Positions 32,082 to 40,552 of a DNA stretch of 64,000 nucleotides are shown piece after piece (within the stretch, counting starts at the first letter, position 1; each line of letters opens with the position of its first letter). Origin of the DNA: Tessaracoccus coleopterorum (GTDB lineage Bacteria; Actinomycetota; Actinomycetes; Propionibacteriales; Propionibacteriaceae). The stretch lies in assembly GCF_011174705.1 (NCBI RefSeq), contig NZ_JAANIJ010000001.1:2852001-2916000 (forward strand). Direction: 5' to 3'. The position numbers were made by a program, and so were the translations under genes. The notes under the pieces were generated by a model, which had not been told where the DNA came from, did no database searches, and saw only the letters and a list, made by a program, of their open reading frames with translations.

Positions 32082-34159
32082 AGTGCTGCGCATGAAGATC
32101 ACGAAGACGACTCCCACGGACAGGGCAGGTGGGAGCTGTACTTCGCTATCGCCTCCGGCGTGACCTACATCGCGGGCTGATCGCTGAGTTCGGCTTTGGT
32201 GCCCCGGAACCGCTGGTGCTGGGCCTGTATCTTGCGACCTACTTCTGTGGGGCTTCTTCACCGTGCGGGGGGCGTGGGGCTCGATCCGCCGGGGCCGGTT
32301 CGAAGTGGACTTCCTGATGATCGTGGCCGCCGCCGGTGCAGCAGCGGTCGGCAGGCTCTCCGAGGGTGCCGTGCTGTTGTTCCTGTTCAGCCTCGGACAC
32401 GCCCTGGAGGAGTACGCGATGGCCCGCGCGACTCGCTCGATCAAGGCGCTGGGCGAGCTCGCACCCCGCACGGCCACGCTCCGCGTCGGCCCGGACGAGC
32501 TTGTTGAGCGTCCGGTGGAAGAGCTTCAGGTGGGCGATGTCGCGGTCGTGCGACCGAACTCGCGGGTACCTGCGGATGGTTTCGTCAGCGTCGGCAGCAC
32601 GGCGATCGACCAGTCCGCGGTGACCGGGGAGTCGATCCCGGTGGAGAAGGCTGCAGTGCCCGACGTCGCCAAGGCCCTGGCCAATCCCGACGCGATCTCC
32701 AGTGGCTCGCGGGTCTTCGCCGGGACGGTGAACGGCCCCGGCGCGTTCGACATGGTGGTGACCGCAGCGGCCGCCGACACCACATTGGCGCGGGTGGTGA
32801 AGCTCGTCACCGAGGCTGACACAGCCCAATCGCCCACCCAGCAGTTCATCGACCGGTTCCAGCGGTTCTATGTGCCCGCGGTCATCCTGGCCGTGGTCGT
32901 GGTGTTGGCGGTCGGGATGATCTGGTTTGCCGAGCCGTTCGGTGACAGCTTCTACCGGGCGATGCTGGTCCTGGTCGCGGCCAGCCCCTGCGCCTTGGCG
33001 ATCGCAACCCCAGCAGCTGTGCTGGCGGGGATCGCTCGGGCTGGCCGCGCCGGCGTCCTGGTCAAGGGCGGTGCCCCGCTGGAGACTCTCGGCAAGGTCG
33101 ACGCCATGGCCTTCGACAAGACCGGCACCCTCACCTGGGGACACCCACGGTAACCGACACCATCCCAGCACCAGGCGTCCTCGTCGATGAACTCAATGCG
33201 ATCGCCCTGGCTACCGAGACGTTGAGCGACCACCCGTTGGCGACTGCCATCGTCCGCGATCTCACCGAACTGGTCGGAGCGAACGCGCGCCGCGTGGCGA
33301 CCGACCTCGAGGCCGTCACGGGCCGTGGCATCCGCGCGACGGTGGATGGTGAGATCGTCCTGGTGGGCAGCGTCCGGATGATGGCCGAGGCCGATCACGA
33401 GCTGCCGGTCGAGGTCAAGGCCTCGGTCGATCAACTCCAGGACGAAGGCCGCACCACCATGGTGGTCACCCATGGCGCCCGCGTGCTCGGCGTGATCGGT
33501 GTGATGGACGCGCCCAAAGCCGAAGCCCGCCAGACGCTCGACGTCCTGCGCGAGTCCGGCATCGGGGAACTGGTCCTTATCTCGGGGGACAACCAGGCGG
33601 TCGCCGACGCCGTGGGCCGCTCGGTCGGGATCGACCGGGCCATGGGTGAGTTGTTGCCCGAGGACAAGGTGGTCGCGATCCGCAACCTCACCGAAGGTGG
33701 TCGCACCACGGCGATGGTGGGCGACGGTGTGAACGATGCCCCGCGATGGCCAGCGCGAGCCTGGGCATCGCGATGGGCGCTGCCGGGTCGGCGGTCGCCC
33801 TGGAGACCGCCGACATCGCTCTGATGGCCGACGACCTCGGACGGGTACCGTTCATGGTGCGACTCAGCCGAGCAACCTCCCGGCTCATCCGGCAGAACCT
33901 CATCGCAGCCCTCGCCATCGTCGCGTTCCTCGTGCCGGCCAGCCTGCTCGGGCTAGCGATGGGTCCGATCGTGTTCATCCACGAAGGCTCGACCATCCTC
34001 GTCGTCCTCAACGCCCTGCGACTGCTGCGGTTCGACCACAACCGCGACCACCACGGCATCACCCACGAAGACCGTCCGGCCGGACGTGCAGGATCGGCTG
34101 CTCCACGGCAGGAACTCGCCGGCCGCACCCAGACCGAGTTGGACGGGCGAGTGGAGTGA
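32079..34159 (+). CDS. P1B-4-type heavy-metal transporting ATPase (frameshifted)
   Basis: This P-type ATPase of about 690 residues opens with a short His-rich leader (MSAAHEDHEDDSHGQGRW) and no CxxC domain. Helices lead to the A-domain AIDQSAVTGESIPVEKA, the membrane motif LVAASPCALAIATPAAVLAG and the phosphorylation site AMAFDKTGTLTWG. The P-domain reads TTAMVGDGVNDAP and the last helix MGPIVFIHEGSTILVVLNAL. SPC plus HEGST marks subgroup P1B-4 (CoaT/CtpD/ZosA type; Co, Ni, Fe or Zn efflux). Indels lie near 32180, 32250, 33140 and 33745. It stops at 34159, overlapping the next GTG. Confidence 0.92.
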
Positions 34160-34911
34160 CGGCCCTGAACGGCTGGATCGCGCTGGCCTTGTACCTGATC
34201 GGTCTCGGTCTGGCGTTCGGCTTTCGAGCGGTGGGTCACCTGCGCCGCAACGGAGATACGGGGTTCCGACTCAAAGCAGGTGCGGCGGGCTCCGCCCAAT
34301 GGTGGGGAAGCTGCTGTTCGCGGTCGCGCTACTGCTCGGACTGGCAGGCCCGGTGACGCAGATCGTCGGCATCGGACGCCTGACCATCCCGGCGGCACGA
34401 TCGTGGAAGGGATCGGGCTGGTCCTTGCACTGCTCGGGATGAGGACGTTGCTGCGGGCGCAGCGGGAGATGGGCGCTTCCTGGCGGGTTGGCGTCGACCC
34501 GGAGGAGCACACCGAGATGGTGACCGATGGGACCTTCGCGATGGTGCGCAACCCGGTGTTCTCCGGGATGGCTGTGTCAAGCGTCGGGTTGTTCCTGCTG
34601 GCCCGACGATCGCCTCGTTGACGGCGACGGTCGTGCTGCTCGTCGCCATCCAGGTGCAAGTCCGGGCGGTCGAGGAGCCCTACCTGCGCGCCGCCCACGG
34701 CGACGCCTACCGCGACTACGCCGCTAGGGTCGGCAGGTTCGTCCCAAGAATGGGGCGAACCTTTCGCCAGCCCCTCGGTAGCCGGAATCGGCCGGGTCGA
34801 GGACATGGGACGCGCGTGGCAGCTTTTAGCGCCGAACTGCGAACCCGAGCAGCAGGAGGCCGAGCAGGCTGGTCGCGGCCAGAAGGCCGGCGGTCCATGT
34901 GCCGAGAGTGA
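34156..34911 (+). CDS. Isoprenylcysteine carboxyl methyltransferase (ICMT)-like membrane protein (frameshifted)
   Basis: The GTG at 34156 overlaps the ATPase stop (GTGA). The N-terminus TALNGWIALALYLIGLGLAF and later VEGIGLVLALLGMRTLLRAQ are membrane helices. The signature GTFAMVRNPVFSGMAVSSVG, followed by VRAVEEPYLRAAHGDAYRDY, is the ICMT/PEMT-like SAM-binding tail. Such proteins recur beside metal ATPases in actinobacteria; the methylated substrate is unknown. Indels occur near 34315, 34400 and 34610. The family normally ends soon after GRFVP, so the last 40 codons, which overlap the convergent Lnt fragment, may be read-through in a wrong frame. Confidence 0.75.
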
Positions 34912-35536
34912 CAGCCGGGGTCAGTCCGGTGCGTAGTGGGATGGTGGTGACGCGGGCGCCGGCGGTGTCGGCGGGAAGGTCGTCGAGGAGGGTGCCGTCG
35001 GGGCGAAGGCTTGGCTGGTGCCGGTCGTGGAGACGTTGACGACGCTTCGGCCGGTTTCGATTGCTCGCATCCGGGCGAAGGCGGCCTGTTGCAGGTTCTC
35101 GTCGGTGCCGCGGAAGTCGCCGTTGTTGGATTGGAGCAGGTATAGCTGAGCCCCGTCTTGGGCGCCCTGCCAGATGACGTCATCAAAGATGACGTCGAAG
35201 CAGATCGCCAATCCCACCCCGACGCCGTTCAGGTTGATGTGCGGGGAGTTGGTGCCGGGGTGTACTCGCGTCCGATCAGGCCGATCAGGTCGGGTGCGAT
35301 TCGCTGGTAGAGCCAGCGGTCGGGCACATACTCGCCGAAGGGTACGGGGTTGGCCTTGTCGAACAGCTGGACTTCGCCGTCGGTGGCCGGCCAGAGCAGG
35401 GAGGTGTTGTAGGTGTTCTCCCCGCGGCGGGTTGCAGCGTTCACCAGCAAGGGCGCCGAAACCCGGTGGGACAGCTCATCGAGCGCGGTAAAGGGCCTCC
35501 TGCAAGCGTCTTCGTGGTCAGGTGGTCAAACTCCAT
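34826..35536 (-). pseudogene. lnt: 5'-truncated apolipoprotein N-acyltransferase (Lnt) nitrilase domain
   Basis: The C-terminal half of Lnt is present. It reads PLLVNAATRRGENTYNTSLL, LFDKANPVPFGEYVPDRWLY (catalytic Lys), GLAICFDVIFDDVIWQGA (catalytic Cys), LLQSNNGDFRGTDENLQQA and a terminal membrane helix TAGLLAATSLLGLLLLGFAV. The N-terminal six-helix domain and the catalytic Glu are missing. The frame starts at about 35536, only 115 bp from the next gene. At about 236 codons against roughly 500 expected, I call it a remnant. Indels near 35260, 34960 and 35490 add breaks. A free-standing nitrilase cannot be excluded. Confidence 0.7.
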
Positions 35537-35651
35537 CAGGCACGTGATCTCGCGTCAACCCTCAATCGCTGCGAGTAGTGCCGTCGTCGGACAGAGCGCA
35601 GCGGCACGCTTCGGCCACGAGCTAGACTCGTCGACAACCCGAGGAGCGAGC

Positions 35652-36176
35652 ATGAGATCACAACGCCGTGGCGCCGCAGGCGCCGCCGCGTTGATGCTCA
35701 TCGGTGCGAGCAATCTCGCTGCTGGTGTCAGGTCGGTGAACATCGCCGATACAGCCTGCATGCCCCAGGTGCCCCTGATCGCGCCGTTCGGCGTCCACCT
35801 CGATCTGTTGGTCGAGTCCGAGCTGTGCCCAGAGCACAGCTACCTGCCAGGGCTGAACTTCGGACGCTTCGCGCAGTCCTTTGTGGTGCTCTCGGCAACC
35901 ACCTTGATCGCCGGCCTGGTCAGTCTGCTGCTCGGGCTCGGCGTGGGACTCTACGCCCGCCAGGCAGCAAAGACGGCCCGCGACTGGCTCCGGACACGCC
36001 TAAGTGATGCCAGGCCGGCCACCCTCCACGTACCTGCCCACGTTGCCATCATGGCACTCGTGGTTGCCGCCCCGGACGGCGCCCCTATCACCCGCTTCAA
36101 CGCCGAGGCCCACCCGCCCTGTCCTGCTGACCGACTCAATTCGCACCCAGTGCACAGACGAGCGCCCTTTCGGTGA
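35652..36176 (+). CDS. Unrecognised small membrane protein, copy B of a paralogous pair
   Basis: This intact 174-residue protein has ATG 35652 behind GAGGAG. An N-terminal hydrophobic segment (AAALMLIGASNLAAGV) is followed by a loop with Cys36 and Cys59: ACMPQVPLIAPFGVHLDLL, then LCPEHSYLPGLNF. Then come a membrane helix (TTLIAGLVSLLLGLGVGLYA) and a tail containing ARDWLRTRL. It aligns with copy A (28828-29307) without gaps over the first 60 residues. The two copies flank the MCO-M23-ArsR-ATPase block in opposite orientations. It is followed directly by VKOR and DsbA-like genes, so its two Cys may form a disulfide outside the membrane. Confidence 0.75.
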   Translation: MRSQRRGAAGAAALMLIGASNLAAGVRSVNIADTACMPQVPLIAPFGVHLDLLVESELCPEHSYLPGLNFGRFAQSFVVLSATTLIAGLVSLLLGLGVGLYARQAAKTARDWLRTRLSDARPATLHVPAHVAIMALVVAAPDGAPITRFNAEAHPPCPADRLNSHPVHRRAPFR

Positions 36177-36245
36177 ACGCCGAGGGTCTGATGCTCGGCG
36201 CGTCGCTGCGGTGTGTCCGAACGACGACAGACAGGTCCTACCACC

Positions 36246-36875
36246 TTGACCACATCAGACGACCTTCTGGAGCGCATCCACCGGTTCAGACAGACCGACA
36301 GGTGGATCTTCTCCACCATGCTTTTCTCGGCTTGCCTCAGCCTGTACGCCTCCTTCGTCCTGTCCACCGACGCCGTCCGGCTAGCGGCCGACCCCAAAGT
36401 CGGACTTCCGTGCAACCTCAACGAGGTCATCAACTGCAGCGCAGTCGCCAGATCCTGGCAGGCCGGACTGTTCGGATTCCCGAACGCGTTCCTCGGCCTG
36501 ATGGCCGAGCCCGTAGTCATCACCATCGCGGTCGCCAGCCTCGCCGGCGTCAGGTTTCCGCGAGGCTTCATGCTCGCCGCCCAGATCGTCTATGGCCTGG
36601 GCTTCGTGTTCGCCTACTGGCTGTTCTTCGAGTCCACCTTTGTCATCGGGGCGCTGTGCCCCTGGTGCCTGTTGGTGACTGTGTCCACCACCTTGGTGTT
36701 CGCATCACTCACCCACGTCAACCTGCGCGACAACAACCTGTTCCTCCCAACGAGCCTGCACAAGACCTTGACCAAAGGGCTTCGCCTGGGAGTCGACAAC
36801 CTGCTCGTCGTGCTCTGGCTCGGAGCGATCACCACCTTGGTGCTCGCCAAATACGGTCCAGCCCTCTTCGGGTAA
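36246..36875 (+). CDS. Vitamin K epoxide reductase (VKOR)-family protein
   Basis: This intact membrane protein has four to five helices. The loop Cys pair is in GLPCNLNEVINCSAVARSWQ and the active-site CPWC is in VIGALCPWCLLVTVSTTLVF. Bacterial VKOR reoxidises DsbA-like proteins using quinone, replacing DsbB in actinobacteria. The DsbA-like gene follows at 36962, so the pair should form disulfides in secreted proteins, possibly the MCO, the M23 peptidase and the Cys36/Cys59 paralogues. TTG 36246 (TTSDDLLERIHRFRQTDRW) matches the usual N-terminus; GTG 36213 is an alternative. Confidence 0.9.
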   Translation: MTTSDDLLERIHRFRQTDRWIFSTMLFSACLSLYASFVLSTDAVRLAADPKVGLPCNLNEVINCSAVARSWQAGLFGFPNAFLGLMAEPVVITIAVASLAGVRFPRGFMLAAQIVYGLGFVFAYWLFFESTFVIGALCPWCLLVTVSTTLVFASLTHVNLRDNNLFLPTSLHKTLTKGLRLGVDNLLVVLWLGAITTLVLAKYGPALFG

Positions 36876-36961
36876 GGACCCCAACCAAACGACCTGCCCA
36901 CACACCGCGTCGCCGCCAGTCAGCACGCGTCCTACCCACATCTTCCGGCAAGGAGCCCTAC

Positions 36962-37687
36962 ATGCCCAGCAATCAGAAGCCCAAGAAGCCAATCGTCGAC
37001 GAACGCCCGAACCAGGGAACGTGGCGCCCGAAGAACCATCATCTTGATCTGCGCGGTGCTGGTGATCTCGGTGGTCATCTTCGGCATCATCCAAGCCAGT
37101 CGCCAGCCCGCCGCCGTCGTCGAGCCGTCCACACCCGTCCCACCGAAACCTCCGGCGCGCTCGTGGTACGCGAAGACTCCCGCCGACTCAACGACGCGCC
37201 AGATGCCACTGTGACCTTCGTAGAGTTCCTGGACTTCGAGTGCGAGGCCTGCGCCGCGGTCTTCCCGGCGATCGAGCAACTCCGGCAGACCTACGGCGAT
37301 CGAGTGTCCTTTGTCATCCGGTACTTCCCGCTACCCAGCCACTTCAACAGCGAACGCGCGGCCAGAGCGGTCGAAGCCGCCGCTCAGCAAGGAGAACTTG
37401 AAGCGATGTACACCAAGATGTACCAGACCCAGACCGAGTGGGGTGAACAGCAGATACCCAAAGACGACCTGTTCCGCCAGTACGCCCAAGAACTCGGCCT
37501 CGACCTTGAGCAATGGGACGCCGCGTACAACTCTGAGGCCACGCTCCAGTTCATCCGCAACGACTTCAACGACGGTGTGGCCCTGGGCGTGACTGGTACG
37601 CCAACCTTCTTCCTCAATGGAGAGTTGATCAGTCCTGAGACCCTTGATGACCTCACCACCATGCTCGACCAGGCGCTCGCTGAGTAG
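36962..37687 (+). CDS. DsbA-like membrane-anchored thiol oxidoreductase (frameshifted)
   Basis: ATG 36962 follows AAGGAG. After a short basic N-terminus (MPSNQKPKKPIVDERPNQG), one indel restores a membrane anchor, TIILICAVLVISVVIFGIIQ, and a second returns to the intact thioredoxin fold. That fold reads VTFVEFLDFECEACAAVF (CEAC active site), VIRYFPLPSHFNSERAARAV and the cis-Pro loop LGVTGTPTFFLNGELISP. About 241 residues. It is the likely partner of the VKOR encoded just upstream, acting outside the membrane. Confidence 0.9.
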   Translation: MPSNQKPKKPIVDERPNQGTWRPKNHHLDLRGAGDLGGHLRHHPSQSPARRRRRAVHTRPTETSGALVVREDSRRLNDAPDATVTFVEFLDFECEACAAVFPAIEQLRQTYGDRVSFVIRYFPLPSHFNSERAARAVEAAAQQGELEAMYTKMYQTQTEWGEQQIPKDDLFRQYAQELGLDLEQWDAAYNSEATLQFIRNDFNDGVALGVTGTPTFFLNGELISPETLDDLTTMLDQALAE

Positions 37688-37760
37688 ACCGCTGCGGGTG
37701 CGGTACTGCCTACATGTCTGAGCCACTGCGGGTCGGCAGCGACTACTGGCCGGTTTGGGC

Positions 37761-38635
37761 ATGCACGTACGCCGGCTCTCGCCCCATCGGCCCGCGGCTC
37801 TCGATTGTGTCAGAGTCATCGTGATCCGTAGTGGTAGCGCACTCCTCGTTGGCGAGTTGGGGCAAAGGCTTGTGAAGACGGGGATGTGGTCCTCCTTGCA
37901 GCAAACGTCCTGTGCGGAAGCGAGCCTGAGGGCCACATCACCTTGACCACGATCCATGCGGATACGGACTATGTGATCGATCAGGTCTACTGGCAGCACG
38001 CTGGGCTCGTGCGGGATCGGCTTGATGCTCAGGACTTCGCGGCGACCATCTACGCCGAGCCAGCGCAGGTTCTCAGCCTCGGTGAAAGGCAGGCCGAGGC
38101 ACTCACAACTTGGCTCGACGAGATGGTCGCGCTGAGCGCCGAGCGGCCCGTTGCTCGCTACTTCTTCCGGATGCAGGCCCTGTGGTTTTCCATAGCACAC
38201 GTCATTGCCCCGTTCATCAAGGCGTCCCCGGTGCGGATATCAGCCGCCCGGCCGAGTCATGTCCGGCCAACCTTGCCGAGGGAACGACGGTTCGCTCCCA
38301 TCAGGGAGGAGGCCCGCAGAGTTGCTGAGCTGTTGCGGACATCACCCGAGCGGCGATGGACTCTCGCCGCTTTGGCCATGGAAGTACACCTGTCGGCTGC
38401 TCAGCTAGGCAGGGTGTTCGTCGACGCCTTTGGCAAGACACCGCTCGCGTTCCTAACGATGGTGCGAGCCGAACGCTTGGCAAGGTACCTGCGCGAGACG
38501 GACCTCACTGTCACCGAGGCAATGTGGCGGGTCGGATGGCGCAGCCGAAGTCACGGCACGGAACTGTTCCGTCAGTACGTCGGACTGACGCCGGGTGCCT
38601 ACCGACGACGCCAAGGGTCGTGTGGGCGCAACTGA
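37761..38635 (+). CDS. AraC-family transcriptional regulator (one frameshift)
   Basis: The N-terminal domain begins HVRRLSPHRPAALDCVRVIV at ATG 37761. After an indel near 37884 it continues GDVVLLAANVLCGSEPEGHI, a cupin-like sensor segment. The C-terminal DNA-binding part has two HTHs: WTLAALAMEVHLSAAQLGRV and LTVTEAMWRVGWRSRSHGTE, ending LFRQYVGLTPGAYRRRQGS. About 291 residues. AraC proteins with this N-terminus are frequent in actinobacterial integrated elements; the ligand and targets are unknown. It could regulate the cargo or the transfer genes downstream. Confidence 0.85.
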
Positions 38636-38854
38636 TGTACCCGATCTCGTCGTGTTCAGTGCCCGATTTCGGGACGTCTGTCTTCCCTAGGCCTCTCATA
38701 GCCGGTCGGTGATGTAGTCCGGTAGGGACTCGTCAGGTTCGTGTTGTCGCCTGGCGGTCTTGGTCGCACCCCTGGCCCGCCGTGCTTCTTGATGTTCCTG
38801 GCGTACCTCACGGTCACCGACGATCGGGTGATCTCGGCGGAGGGAAGGTCCAGG

Positions 38855-39931
38855 ATGACTGCGACGGAGGAAGTACGAGCCAAGCGGGACGCGAAGCTCG
38901 ATGAGCTGCACGAGAAGCTGACTGGCGCGGTGGAGACGCTGGTCTCCGGGCGGGACTGGGCCCGCGCGTTGGCGTTCGCGGCCCGGTTCCGATCGCGCTC
39001 GTTCAACAACACGCTGCTGATCTGGGTTCAGCACGAGGCTGCGTTCGAGGCTGGCCGGGTGCCCGGGCCGGTGCCGTCGTATGTGGCTGGGTATCGGCAG
39101 TGGCAGCAGCTTGGCCAGCAGGTGCAGAAGGGCCAGCCGGGTTACATGATCTTCGCTCCGGTGACCGGCCGGTTCGCCTCGTCGAATCCTGGTGATCCGT
39201 CGTCGTGGCGTCGTTTGGGTCCGCGCGAGAAGCACAAGGTCAACGAGGTAGTGCGCACGAAGATGGTGGGCGCTCGGCCCGCCTATGTGTGGGACGTGAC
39301 GCAGACCGAGGGCGATCCGATCCCTGAGCCACTCGCACCGAAGCTGCTGGACGGCGAAGCCCCGCAGGGACTGTGGGATGGCCTGGCCATGCAGGTCGAA
39401 GCGTTGGGGTTCGAGGTGCTGCGTGTCCCGGATGACGGGCGGATCGGCGGCGCGGACGGCCTGACCGACTACGTCGCTCGGCAGGTATCGGTGCGTACCG
39501 ATGTGACGGAGGTCAATCAGATCGCCACGTTGGCGCACGAGCTGGCGCATGTGCTGATGCACGACCCCAAGGATGAGGACGCTCGCCAGCATCGGGGTGT
39601 TCGTGAGGTGGAGGCCGAGAGCGTGGCGTTGATGGTCGGTGCTGCGCACGGGTTGGATACCAGTGGTTACACGATTCCGTATGTGGCGGGGTGGGCGTCG
39701 TCGGTCAAGGACGCTGAACCTGTGGAGGTCGTCAAGGCGACCGGTGAGCGGGTGCGGAGGACGGCGCTGGGCATCCTCGACCAGCTGGACACGTTCCAGG
39801 TCGCCGATGGCACGCCGCCTGGTCTTGCGCGTGATGTTCCCACTGCGGAGCCGAAGGCGCTGCATGTGCCGCCGCCGTCGGAGCATCGGCCGGCGGCGAG
39901 GGTGCCGGTGGTGGCGGGTCGGGGGTTGTGA
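38855..39931 (+). CDS. ArdC-like antirestriction protein with metalloprotease motif
   Basis: This intact gene of about 358 codons is preceded by GGAGGGAAGG. The N-terminal ArdC ssDNA-binding domain (DELHEKLTGAVETLVSGRDW, SFNNTLLIWVQHEAAFEAGR, QKGQPGYMIFAPVTGRFA) is followed by an ImmA/IrrE-like zinc peptidase part, TLAHELAHVLMHDP with Glu in REVEAESVALMVGAAHGLDT. ArdC protects incoming single-stranded DNA and blocks type I/II restriction in plasmids. It precedes the primase-polymerase fragment with a 1-bp overlap (TGATG). An upstream in-frame start at 38741 is less likely. Confidence 0.88.
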   Translation: MTATEEVRAKRDAKLDELHEKLTGAVETLVSGRDWARALAFAARFRSRSFNNTLLIWVQHEAAFEAGRVPGPVPSYVAGYRQWQQLGQQVQKGQPGYMIFAPVTGRFASSNPGDPSSWRRLGPREKHKVNEVVRTKMVGARPAYVWDVTQTEGDPIPEPLAPKLLDGEAPQGLWDGLAMQVEALGFEVLRVPDDGRIGGADGLTDYVARQVSVRTDVTEVNQIATLAHELAHVLMHDPKDEDARQHRGVREVEAESVALMVGAAHGLDTSGYTIPYVAGWASSVKDAEPVEVVKATGERVRRTALGILDQLDTFQVADGTPPGLARDVPTAEPKALHVPPPSEHRPAARVPVVAGRGL

Positions 39932-40195
39932 TGCCCGCGCGTGCCGACTTCACCAGGGCGTTGTTGCGTGCCAGTGGTGCTTCGACGCTGGCGGCGTCGG
40001 CCCGGCATCTCGCGCAGGTGGGGGTGCCGGTGTTCCCCTGCCAGCCGAGTGGGAAGCGTCCGCTCACGACGCGGGGGTTCCACGATGCCACCACCGACAT
40101 CGGCCGGGTCGAGGCGTGGTGGTCGCGGACTCCGGAGGCGAACCTGGGTGTCCCGACTGGCGTGGTGTCGGGGATGGTCGTGGTGGATGTGGACG
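39931..40195 (+). pseudogene. 5' remnant of a bifunctional primase-polymerase gene
   Basis: The first 88 codons of a prim-pol gene survive: ALLRASGASTLAASARHLAQ, VFPCQPSGKRPLTTRGFHDA, TTDIGRVEAWWSRTPEANLG and the first catalytic Asp pair in GMVVVDVDV. The reading then enters the IS3 left end at 40196 and ends after 15 aberrant codons. No downstream part of the primase is found on the other side of the insertion, so the gene is lost rather than simply interrupted. It would have primed replication of the element. Confidence 0.82.
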
Positions 40196-40238
40196 TGAAT
40201 CGCCCCGGGTCTCGTGGAGGGTCTGAAATCCCGAGAGG

Positions 40239-40536
40239 ATGAGACCTATGCCAGCACCGAGGAAGTATCCGCCGGAGCTTCGTGAGCGTGCGATGCGGCT
40301 TGTTGCCGAGGCCAGGAAGGAAGATCCGGAGCTGTCGCTGAACGCGGCGGTAGTCCGGATCGGGCAACGTGTCGGGGTCAACGCCGACACGTTGCGTGGC
40401 TGGTGCAAGCGGGCCGCGATCGACGCGGGCGAGCGCCCTGGGACGACGACCAGCGAGGCGCAGCGCATCAAAGCGCTCGAGGCCGAAGTGCGCGAGCTGA
40501 AGCGTGCGAACGAGATCCTGTTGGCGGCGTCCTCTT
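40239..40536 (+). pseudogene. IS3 transposase OrfA, C-terminus displaced by insertion
   Basis: The HTH protein reads MPAPRKYPPELRERAMRLVA, VGVNADTLRGWCKRAAIDAG and the leucine-zipper end LEAEVRELKRANEILLAAS. At that point the 2.97-kb unit enters. The expected continuation FFARELDPRLPW is found at 43510-43547 on the far side. The aberrant frame ends at 40568. Confidence 0.85.
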
Positions 40537-40552
40537 ATGTGGGTGATCGCTG

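Noticed and set aside
32239-33171. A 310-codon minus-strand frame antisense to the P1B-4 ATPase
   Set aside because: The ATPase motifs fix the coding strand; this frame has no recognisable domain.
38696-39886. A 396-codon minus-strand frame antisense to ardC
   Set aside because: ArdC motifs on the plus strand are intact. The last 40 codons (charged, ending PDYITDRL) look slightly protein-like, but I see no start codon or context to support a gene.
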